Assembly (NCBI GenBank): GCA_023484645.1 | Contig: JAMCZZ010000036.1 | Span: forward strand, 1 to 33,206 | Source of the DNA: Patescibacteria group bacterium | Lineage (GTDB): Bacteria; Patescibacteria; UBA1384; XYA2-FULL-43-10; 1-14-0-10-43-13 | DNA: 33,206 nt | Reading direction: 5' to 3' | In this document: positions 15,734 through 23,211 of the stretch, piece by piece | Layout of the letters: each line of letters starts with the position of its first letter | Numbering within the stretch: position 1 is the stretch's first letter | Program-made: the position numbers and the translations under genes | Notes under the pieces: generated by a model | The model's database searches: none | What the model saw: only the letters and a program-made list of their open reading frames with translations | Told to the model about the DNA's origin: nothing

Positions 15734-17560
15734 TTATTTAATGAAATTTACCGAGATTGTACTACTGTTTGTATTTCCGGCAGCGTCATAAGCCTTCGCA
15801 GTAATATTATGAGCTCCAATAGTGTTTTTTCGATTAACACTCCACGATACACTATATGGCGAAGAAGTGTCTGTCGCAATCAATTTACCATCGACATAAA
15901 ACTCTACTTTAGTCACCGCTAAATTATCCTTAGCGGTTGCTGTTATGGTTGTTTTTGATCCAATTTTAACAGAAGCTCCACCAGATGGTTGATTAATGGA
16001 AACAGTAGGCGCAGTTGTATCTGCTGCCGGCATGATTGTTAGACTAATATTCACAAAATTAGTCACTCCAGAAGATACGGTCTGAGACGAAGTAGTCGTT
16101 GAGGTATAATTAGGCGCTTCCGCCTTAAATGTATAGGTTCCTGGATCTAAACTCATTACATAGCTGCCATCCGCCAAAGTCTGAGTACTTAGAATAACTA
16201 AGCCGGATTGCAAAGCCGAAACCGTAGCCCCCGAAATCGGAATATTGGCTGTATCTGTTATCTTGCCGGTGATAGTCCCCTTTACTGGAGCAGGTAAAAC
16301 TGTTGATTTTACCGCAGCTAAAGTTTTTTGATAATCAATTCGGCCCCAGCCATAATATTTATCCCACCCTAAGTCACCAAGATCGTTTGCATTTTGAGTT
16401 ACATAATCTGTAACTTGCTGAACTGTAAGATTAGGATTAATTGACTTAATTAGGGCAACCAGCCCGGTAACAACCGGGGTGGCATTAGAAGTTCCGCAAA
16501 AATCCCTATATCCGCCGCCATTTGCTGTTGTGTATAGGCAACCGGCAGACGAGACATCAATATAGTTACTGTAGCTTGAGTATCCAGCCAATGAAGAAAA
16601 GCTGGAAGCAGGCTCAAGAGCCGACACAGAGATTACACCATTGCTGGAAGCCGGGTAGTTGGCCACCTCTGAACCATTATTGCCTGCCGCTGCGACTACA
16701 ACTACTTTTTTACTCACGGCATAGTCAACGGCGCCCTGCAAAGTAACAGACGGACTCGGTCCGCCAAAACTTACACTTACAACCGAAGCCCCATGGTCTG
16801 CAGCATAAGAGATAGCAGAACCAATAGCTGAATAAGTCGTATACCCATCCAGTCCAGTAATTCTTATCGGCAAGATTTTACTATTAAGCGAAGACCCGGA
16901 TACACCGATGGTATTGTTTGATGTTGCAGATGCAGCCCCAGCTGTTGATGTGCCATGGCCTGAAACATCAGCTGTATTTGAGTTGCCATCATAAAAGTTC
17001 CAGCCAGCAAGCAATTTGTCCTTAAGATCAGGATGGGTTGGATCAATTCCTGAATCAGCCATACCAATAATAACATTATCTCCTTGAGAAATATCCCATC
17101 CCGCAGGAGCATTTGCGATGTTAAACCAGCTTGCCTGATTTGATGTGTAATACTGATCATTAGGAACTACCACTGGTTCAGCTTGGTAATCTGGTTCGAT
17201 ATATTCAATTGTATCAGCATCAGACTGCCTTATTTCTTTAGCTTTTTGTTCAGGATCGTTTGCGCTCAATGTAATAATTTTTACTCCAAGTTGAGTAATT
17301 TCGCTCTTTTCTTTAGCCCCATGCTTAGCGTAAAATTTTTCCTTCTTTTCCTTGTCGGTAGTTGTTTTAAATTTAACTAATAATTGGTTTTCGACAGGCA
17401 AAAATTTATTAGTAATTTTATTGCTTTCGGCTGATGGCTTTATGACTTCATCAGCTTTGCCAGAAAACCTGTTCTGGTAAATTAAGAACGCTCCGCCAAC
17501 AACTAAAAAGAAGCCTAGCAGTGAAAGCAGCCAAACTTTGGATTTTTTAGATGAGAACAT
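15734..17560 (-). CDS. Cell-surface subtilisin-like serine protease (S8)
   Basis: A 608-aa subtilase. A TM/signal segment (about 9-28) is followed by an inhibitor-I9-like propeptide (about 55-128) and the S8 domain with catalytic Asp169 (MADSGID), His202 (SGHGTS) and Ser358 (CGTSNATP), plus oxyanion Asn294 (AAGNNG). The last two domains are a carboxypeptidase-regulatory-like beta domain (about 424-510) and a bacterial Ig-like domain (about 515-605). The S8 Ser motif reads GTSNATP rather than GTSMAxP. GGAGG precedes ATG. Likely anchored to the cell surface, where it could process neighbours or environmental proteins. Confidence 0.95.
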   Translation of the reverse strand: MFSSKKSKVWLLSLLGFFLVVGGAFLIYQNRFSGKADEVIKPSAESNKITNKFLPVENQLLVKFKTTTDKEKKEKFYAKHGAKEKSEITQLGVKIITLSANDPEQKAKEIRQSDADTIEYIEPDYQAEPVVVPNDQYYTSNQASWFNIANAPAGWDISQGDNVIIGMADSGIDPTHPDLKDKLLAGWNFYDGNSNTADVSGHGTSTAGAASATSNNTIGVSGSSLNSKILPIRITGLDGYTTYSAIGSAISYAADHGASVVSVSFGGPSPSVTLQGAVDYAVSKKVVVVAAAGNNGSEVANYPASSNGVISVSALEPASSFSSLAGYSSYSNYIDVSSAGCLYTTANGGGYRDFCGTSNATPVVTGLVALIKSINPNLTVQQVTDYVTQNANDLGDLGWDKYYGWGRIDYQKTLAAVKSTVLPAPVKGTITGKITDTANIPISGATVSALQSGLVILSTQTLADGSYVMSLDPGTYTFKAEAPNYTSTTTSSQTVSSGVTNFVNISLTIMPAADTTAPTVSINQPSGGASVKIGSKTTITATAKDNLAVTKVEFYVDGKLIATDTSSPYSVSWSVNRKNTIGAHNITAKAYDAAGNTNSSTISVNFIK

Positions 17561-17680
17561 TTTCCTCCAAAAATATTAATTTTATTCAATAATACACATT
17601 CCGGCTTTTAAATTGTAGTAGAGAAAAAGCCCTGCTTTAAGTTTATCATGTTTAAAATTACAGGCATAATAAGATTTTAA

Positions 17681-17689
17681 TGATATAAT
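17681..17689 (+). promoter_or_regulatory. Extended -10, leaderless promoter
   Basis: TGATATAAT combines an extended TG with a perfect TATAAT, and the ATG of the next gene lies 6 nt later at 17696. There is no RBS and no clear -35, so the mRNA is predicted to be leaderless. Confidence 0.7.
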
Positions 17690-17695
17690 ATACAC

Positions 17696-18190
17696 ATGAG
17701 AAAAAATATTTATAAATTGATAGGTCTCGGATTTGTTCTCGCGATGTCTGGGGAATTTTATGATAATTTTATTGTTAACCATCGCCCGCCAATTATTATT
17801 TTTGGGATAATTCCTTCTTATCTAATTTTCCTTTTATTTGCTTTCTACCTCTTCGTTCATTTCAAGCCCAATAAATTATTTTTTTCTTTTTTGGCAGGAC
17901 TATTTGGATTAATTGTGATTGAAGATATCATTCTCCAGCACTTTGGCCTAGCTTGGCCAATCCAAATTTTTATGTTTTGCTATTGGTTTTCCATTGTTTC
18001 ATATCCGCTGATTTTAACATCCTTAAAGTCGGCGCAACTTTTTCTATTACCGCTCTTTTTAAGCCTAGCAATATCGCTAATTACTTTTTCGATCTCAAAA
18101 AATACTTATCTTTCCTTAGCTGTTTTAGAAGTATTTTTCTGGATAATTTCAGCCATACGCAACGGAATTTTACTAAACAAAATTCACTGA
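17696..18190 (+). CDS. Polytopic membrane protein of unknown function
   Basis: A 164-aa highly hydrophobic protein with about five membrane segments (for example LIGLGFVLAMSGEFYDNFIV, IIIFGIIPSYLIFLLFAFYL, FFSFLAGLFGLIVIEDIIL and LFLLPLFLSLAISLITFSI). The conserved-looking motif GEFYDNF and the EDIILQHFG turn contain charged residues inside membrane regions, which may be functional. I do not recognise a family. The start codon is fixed by the consensus -10 element just upstream. It sits between the subtilase and the beta-propeller surface protein. Confidence 0.65.
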   Translation: MRKNIYKLIGLGFVLAMSGEFYDNFIVNHRPPIIIFGIIPSYLIFLLFAFYLFVHFKPNKLFFSFLAGLFGLIVIEDIILQHFGLAWPIQIFMFCYWFSIVSYPLILTSLKSAQLFLLPLFLSLAISLITFSISKNTYLSLAVLEVFFWIISAIRNGILLNKIH

Positions 18191-18215
18191 GGAGACGGTT
18201 GTTTTAGTTTTTCGA

Positions 18216-19256
18216 CTAATTTTGTGGGGTAGGTTTAGACATGCTATCAGCAGTCTTATAGACCATAAAATAATTATTTTCGCCGAGCTTGACAACTCCA
18301 GGATCTGCCGTTAAGCCTCCTGAATCAAACCGGTTGGATGTCTTGGTAAAAGTTTTACCGTCTTTAGAGGTAGAGATACTAATCCCGCCAGTACCGGTAA
18401 ATAAATAATAGATATTATTTTCATATACAACATTTGGGATAGCGCCGTCGCTAAGAGCAACGCCTTCATAAGTAAAAGTTAAACCGTCGCTAGAAGTGGC
18501 GGAAAGAACTTTCTGGTCGTCTGTCCCGACATACATTCTCCAGACACCTCCGACTTTTATAACATCGGGGTCAAAAATAGCTCGGTATTTAAAACGTACA
18601 CCCTCTTCTTCAGTAAAATTTATACCATCAGTAGAAATTGCAGAATACATCGCATTATTTTCTAAGCCCTCGGACATTGTCTTGCTAATATCAAAATAAT
18701 ACAAACGAATTTTGCCGTCATCTAAAAGATATGGGCTGGGATCAACCGCCACTTTATCGCCAAGGCCTTTTATGGAAATTATCGATTTATCGCTCCAACT
18801 TTTACCATTATCACTGGATTGCAAATGACCAATTCTCTCCGCCTTGCCATCTTCTGAAACATCAACAAAGTAAATTTGAATTATCCCGTCCTTAACAATA
18901 GCATCCGGCACACTAGCATGTTCGGCCAGAATTTTATTAGAGTTAGTCCAGCTAGTCAGAGAGGTTCCTGTAGCATAAGATACTTTATCACGGTAAGGAC
19001 CCTTGTCCATTGTTGACCAATTGTATTGATTTTGATTTTTTTTATCGTTTGAATTTTTGGTTTGTCCAACGCTATTTGCCGTCGTCGTATCGACTGTTTT
19101 TTCAGCTTCTTTTTTAATCGTACCTAAATACCAAACGACCCCAGCTATCACCAAAATAGGTATCACGAGAATCCATATCCACCAAAAACCTTTTTTCTGT
19201 TTTTTCACCTCGCTATCAACTATTCGTTGATTTACTTGATTTTCAAGTTGCCCCAC
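18216..19256 (-). CDS. Anchored beta-propeller (sialidase/GH43-like) protein
   Basis: GTG start at 19256 with AGGAGG 4 nt before it; 346 aa. The N-terminal cytoplasmic tail and TM helix (about 24-44, WWIWILVIPILVIAGVVWYL) are followed by a Thr/Asn linker. The exterior domain consists of repeated blades with Asp-box-like SSDNGKSW, STDGINF, SSDGLTF and SKDGKTF turns, and DPSPYLLDDGKIRLYYF. The pattern fits a five-bladed propeller of the sialidase/GH43 superfamily. Catalytic residues cannot be assigned, so it may bind or hydrolyse glycans. Proline- and serine-containing C-terminus, no sorting signal. Confidence 0.75.
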   Translation of the reverse strand: MGQLENQVNQRIVDSEVKKQKKGFWWIWILVIPILVIAGVVWYLGTIKKEAEKTVDTTTANSVGQTKNSNDKKNQNQYNWSTMDKGPYRDKVSYATGTSLTSWTNSNKILAEHASVPDAIVKDGIIQIYFVDVSEDGKAERIGHLQSSDNGKSWSDKSIISIKGLGDKVAVDPSPYLLDDGKIRLYYFDISKTMSEGLENNAMYSAISTDGINFTEEEGVRFKYRAIFDPDVIKVGGVWRMYVGTDDQKVLSATSSDGLTFTYEGVALSDGAIPNVVYENNIYYLFTGTGGISISTSKDGKTFTKTSNRFDSGGLTADPGVVKLGENNYFMVYKTADSMSKPTPQN

Positions 19257-19389
19257 TTTCCCTCCTTAAAATTACAATTTTCTTTATCCCCTATGCACAA
19301 AAAATGTAAAAAAATAGCCCTACAACATCATTTTAGCAAAATTATGAACCTTGGCAAACAAACTTTTATGTCGAAAACTATCTCGGTTA

Positions 19390-19418
19390 TTGACAAGCAA
19401 TTTGCTGTGATATATTAT
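19390..19418 (+). promoter_or_regulatory. Strong promoter of the Cys-peptide/AbrB unit
   Basis: -35 TTGACA (19390-19395), 17-bp spacer, -10 TATTAT (19413-19418). The best sigma70-type promoter in this part of the window. Confidence 0.85.
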
Positions 19419-19426
19419 CAGCATAA

Positions 19427-19440
19427 TCAGAATATTCTGA
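19427..19440. promoter_or_regulatory. Palindromic operator candidate
   Basis: A perfect 14-bp palindrome TCAGAATATTCTGA starts 8 bp downstream of the -10, at the expected transcription start. A dimeric repressor bound here would block the promoter; the AbrB-type protein encoded downstream is the obvious candidate (inference). Confidence 0.55.
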
Positions 19441-19499
19441 ATAATCTAATTAATCGTTGAGATAAGTTTTATGCGAATTTCGAAAGGAGGTGAAAGCAG

Positions 19500-19550
19500 A
19501 TGACAAATAACGATCCATGCGGTGGAATTTGTGGCGGCGGTTGTTGCTAA
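19500..19550 (+). CDS. 16-residue Cys/Gly-rich peptide
   Basis: The ORF encodes MTNNDPCGGICGGGCC, with cysteines at 7, 11, 15 and 16. It is preceded by GAAAGGAGGTGAAAGCAG, the longest Shine-Dalgarno match in the area, and by a near-consensus promoter, and it is followed 24 nt later by the AbrB-type gene. Four closely spaced thiols among glycines suggest binding of a soft metal or a redox role, or a leader that senses Cys or metal status. The sequence shows strong expression signals; function is inference. Confidence 0.6.
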   Translation: MTNNDPCGGICGGGCC

Positions 19551-19574
19551 TTATTGGAACTAGAAAGGTAACGA

Positions 19575-19826
19575 ATGATAAATAAAAATGAGAACTTTTG
19601 TGACTGTTGTAAAGTTGAAGCAGTTGTTTCAGTAGATGAACGAGGGCAAATGGTGCTGCCAAAAGAACTCAGAGATAAGGCTAGCATAAAAGCCGGAGAA
19701 AAAATGGCAGTAGTTAGTCTCAGAAACAATGAAAAGATCTATTGCTTGGCAATGATTAAAGCAGAAGAAATTTCCGGAATGGTGAAAACTCTGCTCGGTC
19801 CATTGGCAAAAGACTTAATCAAATAA
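19575..19826 (+). CDS. AbrB/SpoVT-type regulator with N-terminal Cys cluster
   Basis: The 83-aa protein has an AbrB/MazE/SpoVT swapped-hairpin domain (about 14-60): VVSVDERGQMVLPKELRDKA, with a following GEKMAVVSL strand. Uniquely placed cysteines at 9, 11 and 12 (NFCDCCKVE) precede the domain, and Cys57 follows it, so the DNA-binding dimer could be gated by metal or redox state. The C-terminal helix (MVKTLLGPLAKDLIK) may dimerise. GAAAGG lies 7 nt before ATG. It shares a transcript with the Cys-rich peptide; a palindromic operator at the promoter suggests autoregulation. No toxin gene follows. Confidence 0.85.
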   Translation: MINKNENFCDCCKVEAVVSVDERGQMVLPKELRDKASIKAGEKMAVVSLRNNEKIYCLAMIKAEEISGMVKTLLGPLAKDLIK

Positions 19827-19840
19827 GTTTTGATGATTTA

Positions 19841-19872
19841 ACAAAAATTCTGGTAAAAACCAGAATTTTTGT
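19841..19872 (+). terminator. Intrinsic terminator of the AbrB unit
   Basis: ACAAAAATTCTGG-TAAAAA-CCAGAATTTTTGTTTT: a perfect 13-bp stem with T-rich tail on the plus strand, and A/T flanks that also allow termination of the converging operon. Confidence 0.9.
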
Positions 19873-19883
19873 TTTACTAAACT

Positions 19884-20423
19884 TTAAATATTCTTAAGCT
19901 TATATTTCCAACCCGGCTGCCATTTCCATGGAGCTGGGATCACCTCTTCAAGCGGTTTGCCTAAAATCAAATTCTCTAGACCATACTGTGTTGCTCGGTG
20001 GCCAATAATCATAACTTTTTTACCGTCATACTTTTTAAGCAGATCCTCTAAAAAATCTTTCATCCTAGCTGTCGTTTGCAGATAGCTCTCACCGTTTGGA
20101 AAAGATTTATTTATCCTCTCCGATTTCTGACCCTCAACTTCTTCGCTTGAATGGTTTGTTAAGTCACCATAATCACACTCTCTCAATCTCTCATCTTGAA
20201 TAATTGGGAAACCACGATCACCAAAAGCAATTTCACCGGTTTTGTAAGAACGCAATAAATCAGAGCAAAAGATTGTATCAAAATGCTCGTCTTTATAACG
20301 TTCGCCCAGCTCTTTGGCTTGTCTTAATCCAAGCTCCGATAAATCAATACTGCTCCAGCCGGAAGATCGGTGGGCTTCATTATCAATTGATGTTGCATGT
20401 GATTCAAAAATTATTGTTACCAT
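19884..20423 (-). CDS. Histidine phosphatase superfamily protein
   Basis: I chose the ATG at 20423 (179 aa), because upstream codons run into the preceding small gene. The catalytic motif is ESHATS instead of the usual RHGxT: the phosphorylated His is kept but the preceding Arg is Ser. The other core parts are present: LSELGLRQAKELGERY, FCSDLLRSYKTGEIAF with the second Arg, ERLRECDYGDL with the acid, and IIGHRATQYGLENLI with the second His. It is a phosphomonoesterase branch-1 type enzyme of unknown substrate. Last gene of a six-gene operon, 4 nt after the small Cys/His protein. Confidence 0.88.
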   Translation of the reverse strand: MVTIIFESHATSIDNEAHRSSGWSSIDLSELGLRQAKELGERYKDEHFDTIFCSDLLRSYKTGEIAFGDRGFPIIQDERLRECDYGDLTNHSSEEVEGQKSERINKSFPNGESYLQTTARMKDFLEDLLKKYDGKKVMIIGHRATQYGLENLILGKPLEEVIPAPWKWQPGWKYKLKNI

Positions 20424-20427
20424 TAGG

Positions 20428-20604
20428 TTATTTATCCTTCTTATACTCTTCGATTTCTTTTTTAAGTTTTTCCGACATTGGATGACAATTGCAGTTCTTG
20501 GAATGATCAAGGTGCCATTCCATTCTTTGCTCGAAAGTTGGTCCGCCAGCTGGCGGATTTGGCATTTTATTTGCCAGATGCCATTCTTTGTTTATTTTGC
20601 TCAT
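20428..20604 (-). CDS. 58-aa conserved small protein (WHxxxxMP...HxxxCxC)
   Basis: The short protein opens MSKINKEWHLANKMPNPP, continues FEQRMEWHLDHSKNCNC and ends in a Lys/Glu-rich helix. Two WH motifs (W8-H9, W30-H31), His34 and the CxC pair at 38 and 40 look like a metal-binding arrangement. I recall similar small proteins with this pattern in archaea and candidate-phylum bacteria, without assigned function. It lies 6 nt after the AdoMet decarboxylase stop and 4 nt before the phosphatase start, so it is embedded in the operon. Confidence 0.75.
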   Translation of the reverse strand: MSKINKEWHLANKMPNPPAGGPTFEQRMEWHLDHSKNCNCHPMSEKLKKEIEEYKKDK

Positions 20605-20610
20605 ATTATT

Positions 20611-20991
20611 TTATTCCCATGGATATTTTACCTCAAGACTTGCAACCGCTTTATCTTCAACACTAAGAATTTTCTTTAAATATTCTTTTATTTTAAAATA
20701 ATCAAATTCTCGACAAGAAAAAATATCGATATAGATTTCCTGTGTGCTAGGAAAAGTGTGAATAGAAATATGTGAAAAATTGATTATTGCGAAACCAGTC
20801 ACTCCTTTTTTATCTGGATTATAGTCACGTATAATATTTGGTCCAGATAAAACTTTCATATCAATTAACTTTGGGATTTGCATTAGAAGCTTAAAAACAA
20901 ATTTTTCACTATCCAGATTTTCCTCATTACAGCCAATAGCATCAAATACAATATGGTAAGTTTTGGTTAATTCCCTATTGGTCTTGCTCAT
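20611..20991 (-). CDS. speD: S-adenosylmethionine decarboxylase family protein
   Basis: The 126-aa protein matches the prokaryotic AdoMetDC proenzyme: HIVFDAIGCNEENL near the N-terminus and the self-processing region NFSHISIHTFPSTQEIYIDI with the Ser (73) that would become the pyruvoyl group, followed by His78 and Cys93 (DIFSC) as in the catalytic set. The residue before the cleavage Ser is Phe rather than Glu, unusual for the family, so activity should be tested. No spermidine synthase is adjacent. It overlaps the Nudix gene by ATGA. Polyamine synthesis is the default role, but in this operon another AdoMet-linked role is possible. Confidence 0.85.
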   Translation of the reverse strand: MSKTNRELTKTYHIVFDAIGCNEENLDSEKFVFKLLMQIPKLIDMKVLSGPNIIRDYNPDKKGVTGFAIINFSHISIHTFPSTQEIYIDIFSCREFDYFKIKEYLKKILSVEDKAVASLEVKYPWE

Positions 20992-21401
20992 ATTAATCCT
21001 TCATCCTTAAGCATTTGTTTATGATCGAAAGCTAAATCCATATCGCCTATTTCCTTCAAATCAAACCATTTCGCATCATCTGCGTCAGTATCAGCTTTCA
21101 ATTCTCCTCCAACTATTTTACAGATATGCGGCAAGCAAATCATAGTTTTTGTTGGATGGCGCCCTTTTTTATCATAATAACGACCTACGAATTTAACAAT
21201 TTCGACATCTAAATTAGTTTCTTCTTTTACTTCTCGAATAACGGCATCTCCAATCTCCTCTCCCCATTCAACCGTTCCCGAAACCAGCCCCCAAAGCCCT
21301 GGATAAGCTTTTGAATCCAAACTTCTCTTTATTAATAATATTTGACTGTTTGAATTTAGGATTATGGCATCAATCCCAATCCATGGATGATCTTGGTTCA
21401 T
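20988..21401 (-). CDS. Nudix hydrolase
   Basis: The 137-aa protein has a complete Nudix box: G42-TVEWGEE followed by IGDAVIREVKEETN (G-x5-E-x7-REVKEE). The N-terminal strands (IGIDAIILNSNSQILLIKR) and the LWGLVSG approach are typical of MutT/GDP-sugar-type Nudix enzymes. It hydrolyses a nucleoside diphosphate linked to another moiety; the substrate is not predictable. It overlaps both its upstream neighbour (methyltransferase) and downstream AdoMet decarboxylase by 4 nt (ATGA). Confidence 0.92.
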   Translation of the reverse strand: MNQDHPWIGIDAIILNSNSQILLIKRSLDSKAYPGLWGLVSGTVEWGEEIGDAVIREVKEETNLDVEIVKFVGRYYDKKGRHPTKTMICLPHICKIVGGELKADTDADDAKWFDLKEIGDMDLAFDHKQMLKDEGLI

Positions 21402-22036
21402 AATTTTTTACCGATAAATCTTAAAGATTCCTGAGTTCTTTCATTGTCGTATCTGGCGCCATTATAATCTAGTAGTGTTATATTGAACTTACCTGCAGCT
21501 TTATCTTTAAGGTAGTCCACAGAAAAATATCGCTTTTCAAGGCCTCTTTCATCTTCGTATAATCCATCGCCTATCGATTTAAGGGTCTTCACTTCGGGAT
21601 CCTTGATTGAATTTAACAGCATTGCAACAATGCCATTATTCTTTAGCACTCTCCTTATCTCAGAAAACAGTTTTTCTGTTATTTCACTATCAAAATAATG
21701 GAGTGATAAGTTTGCATAAACAACATCAAATGAGCTATCAGAAAATGGCAAAACACCTTTTGACATATCAATATTTTGCCATTTAATATTCTCTAAATTT
21801 TTTGTTTTTTTCTTTGAGAGACTCAATGCATAATCAGAAAAATCCGTACTTAGTACATCGTATCCTAGTGAAGCAAAGAATCGCGAATCTTGTCCTTGTC
21901 CTGCTCCAAGATCAAGCACAGTCCCCTTTTTAGGAAAATATTCGAGTGCAAATTCAGCAAAAATACTAGGAGTATCAATCCAATCTGCTTTTTCATACCT
22001 TGAATGTTTTCTCTCCCAGTAACTTTTTATATCCAT
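21398..22036 (-). CDS. Class I SAM-dependent methyltransferase
   Basis: The 212-aa protein has motif I VLDLGAGQGQDSRFFA (40-55), the motif II acidic residue in DVLSTDFS, motif III-like NIKWQNIDMSKGVLPF, and motif IV SFDVVYANLSLHYF. These make a Methyltransf_11/25-type fold. The substrate is unknown; such free-standing enzymes methylate small molecules or lipids. It follows the HIT-like gene by 9 nt and overlaps the Nudix gene. Confidence 0.9.
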   Translation of the reverse strand: MDIKSYWERKHSRYEKADWIDTPSIFAEFALEYFPKKGTVLDLGAGQGQDSRFFASLGYDVLSTDFSDYALSLSKKKTKNLENIKWQNIDMSKGVLPFSDSSFDVVYANLSLHYFDSEITEKLFSEIRRVLKNNGIVAMLLNSIKDPEVKTLKSIGDGLYEDERGLEKRYFSVDYLKDKAAGKFNITLLDYNGARYDNERTQESLRFIGKKL

Positions 22037-22045
22037 TTGTTTGTC

Positions 22046-22522
22046 CTATAAACGCCAATTCTTATCTTGATATTTTTCTTCTTTAAAAATACGATCGATT
22101 TCTTTTTTAATTTCCTTAATGTCACCATCATTTAACGGCTCAAAACCTTCATAAAAGCCGGTTGATCTATCTGGCAAGTACACCGACTCTGGAAATGGCT
22201 GTTTCACTGCATTTTTTGCTCGCCCTAATATATGAATATGGCAATAGTTTTTGGCTCCTGTTTTATAAGCCCAGTTGCCCATATCTTGATAATTAATTTT
22301 GACAATGGGTATTCCCCGTCTAGTCATTGCAACTTCCATGGTCTCGCCGACAATCATCGTCAATCGCATTAGTTCGATCGCTTCAGAAGGTGATAGCTTG
22401 GTCCGATCTGAGATGTTCTCATTTTTTACTTTAATCCGAATATGACCGCCGTCTTTCCTAGTAACAAATGGATCTTCTTTGGATTCAACAATAAAATTTT
22501 CTGTTTCGTAAATTAATGCCAA
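22046..22522 (-). CDS. HIT-like fold protein
   Basis: The 158-aa protein shows a histidine-triad-like core: GGHIRIKVKN, TRRGIPIVKINYQDMGNW and YCHIHILGRAKNA, in which the usual HxHxHxx reads C-H-I-H-I-L, so the first His of the triad is Cys. The KINYQDMGN segment matches HIT proteins more than GalT. GGAGAACTT precedes ATG. It is the first gene of the minus-strand six-gene operon ending with the histidine phosphatase. A nucleotide-monophosphate hydrolase or transferase activity is likely but the substrate is open. Confidence 0.75.
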   Translation of the reverse strand: MALIYETENFIVESKEDPFVTRKDGGHIRIKVKNENISDRTKLSPSEAIELMRLTMIVGETMEVAMTRRGIPIVKINYQDMGNWAYKTGAKNYCHIHILGRAKNAVKQPFPESVYLPDRSTGFYEGFEPLNDGDIKEIKKEIDRIFKEEKYQDKNWRL

Positions 22523-22645
22523 AGTTCTCCTTTTCTTATCCCAATTTTACTCATCAAGAATATATTTTTTTAATCCATAAATCAAACATTGTCGGCTGTT
22601 CACCGAATGATGGATTTTGCAATAATTAAAAAAGTTAAAGCAAAG

Positions 22646-22885
22646 CTAGCTCTTGCTCACCTTGTCTGTCTTCGCGATCAGAAAATAGTAAATAATCTCC
22701 AGAATACCCATCGTATTTAATATCAAAAGAACCACATACCAAGCTTTCTCCCCTCTTCTGGCCGCTCGCCAAAGCGCAAGACCCTTCCAAATCAAAGACC
22801 ATAACACAAGAACCATAATCAACGCCCCGCCCACGCCTTCAAAAAAAGGCATGTCTGCACTAGGAAAGAAACTGCGAGCATCCAT
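22646..22885 (-). CDS. DUF5652 membrane protein
   Basis: The 79-aa protein matches DUF5652: two TM helices, MVLVLWSLIWKGLALWRAA and VVLLILNTMGILEIIYYFL, joined by RRGEKAWY, the characteristic WKGLALWRAARRGEKAW...NTMGILEIIY pattern. Strong AAGGAGG 5 nt before ATG. Common in candidate-phylum genomes and of unknown function. It lies between the six-gene operon and the riboswitch-controlled module, and looks monocistronic. Confidence 0.85.
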   Translation of the reverse strand: MDARSFFPSADMPFFEGVGGALIMVLVLWSLIWKGLALWRAARRGEKAWYVVLLILNTMGILEIIYYFLIAKTDKVSKS

Positions 22886-22983
22886 CTTCCTCCTTTTTTA
22901 AGTAATAATTTTAACTCATCATTATTATTTTATCAGAAAAATATAATTAATATTTATAAAATCAAATTAATTACACAACAGTA

Positions 22984-23012
22984 TTGACAAATTAGCAATA
23001 ATTATGTAGTAT
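22984..23012 (+). promoter_or_regulatory. Promoter of the riboswitch-controlled operon
   Basis: -35 TTGACA (22984-22989), 17-bp spacer, -10 TAGTAT (23007-23012). The predicted start lies a few bases before the first conserved element of the GEMM aptamer. Confidence 0.8.
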
Positions 23013-23021
23013 GCAAGCACT

Positions 23022-23211
23022 AAAACCGATAAAGGCAAACCCCGATAAATCGGGGGACGCCCGCCTGCCATAACTTAACTTAATGATTGGTAGATGGGAC
23101 TGTTCGGACATTCATCATAGGTTGATTTAACCTATTGATGGCATGTCGGGCAGGCAAAACTACAGACCTAAGTCTTGGCATCCGCCAGATATGGTGGCTG
23201 GGCAACCGAAG
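23022..23211 (+). promoter_or_regulatory. GEMM-I (cyclic-di-GMP) riboswitch with 95-nt insert
   Basis: Conserved aptamer parts in order: AAAGGCAAACC, the P2 hairpin CCCCGA-TAAA-TCGGGG, GACGC, then after an insert (23061-23155) AAAACTACAGACCTAAG, CCGCC...GGTGG, and GGCTGGGCAACCGAAG. These match the GEMM-I consensus. Aligned with Vc2 from memory, the ligand-contacting G20 and the C of ACCG are both kept, which argues for c-di-GMP rather than cGAMP. The 5' sequence AAAACCGATAAA can also pair perfectly with TTTATCGGTTTT beyond the terminator. Controls the secreted 893-aa protein gene. Confidence 0.8.
23061..23155 (+). other. Structured insert in the riboswitch
   Basis: The 95-nt stretch between GACGC and AAAAC is closed by GCCTGCC (23063-23069) and GGCAGGC (23149-23155). 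It contains a long internal hairpin CATCA-TAGGTT-gattt-AACCTA-TTGATG and a small TGT-TCGG-ACA hairpin. It carries no ORF. Confidence 0.75.

Noticed and set aside
19575..19826. Antitoxin of a toxin-antitoxin pair
   Set aside because: A terminator follows the AbrB-type gene and no toxin ORF is adjacent.
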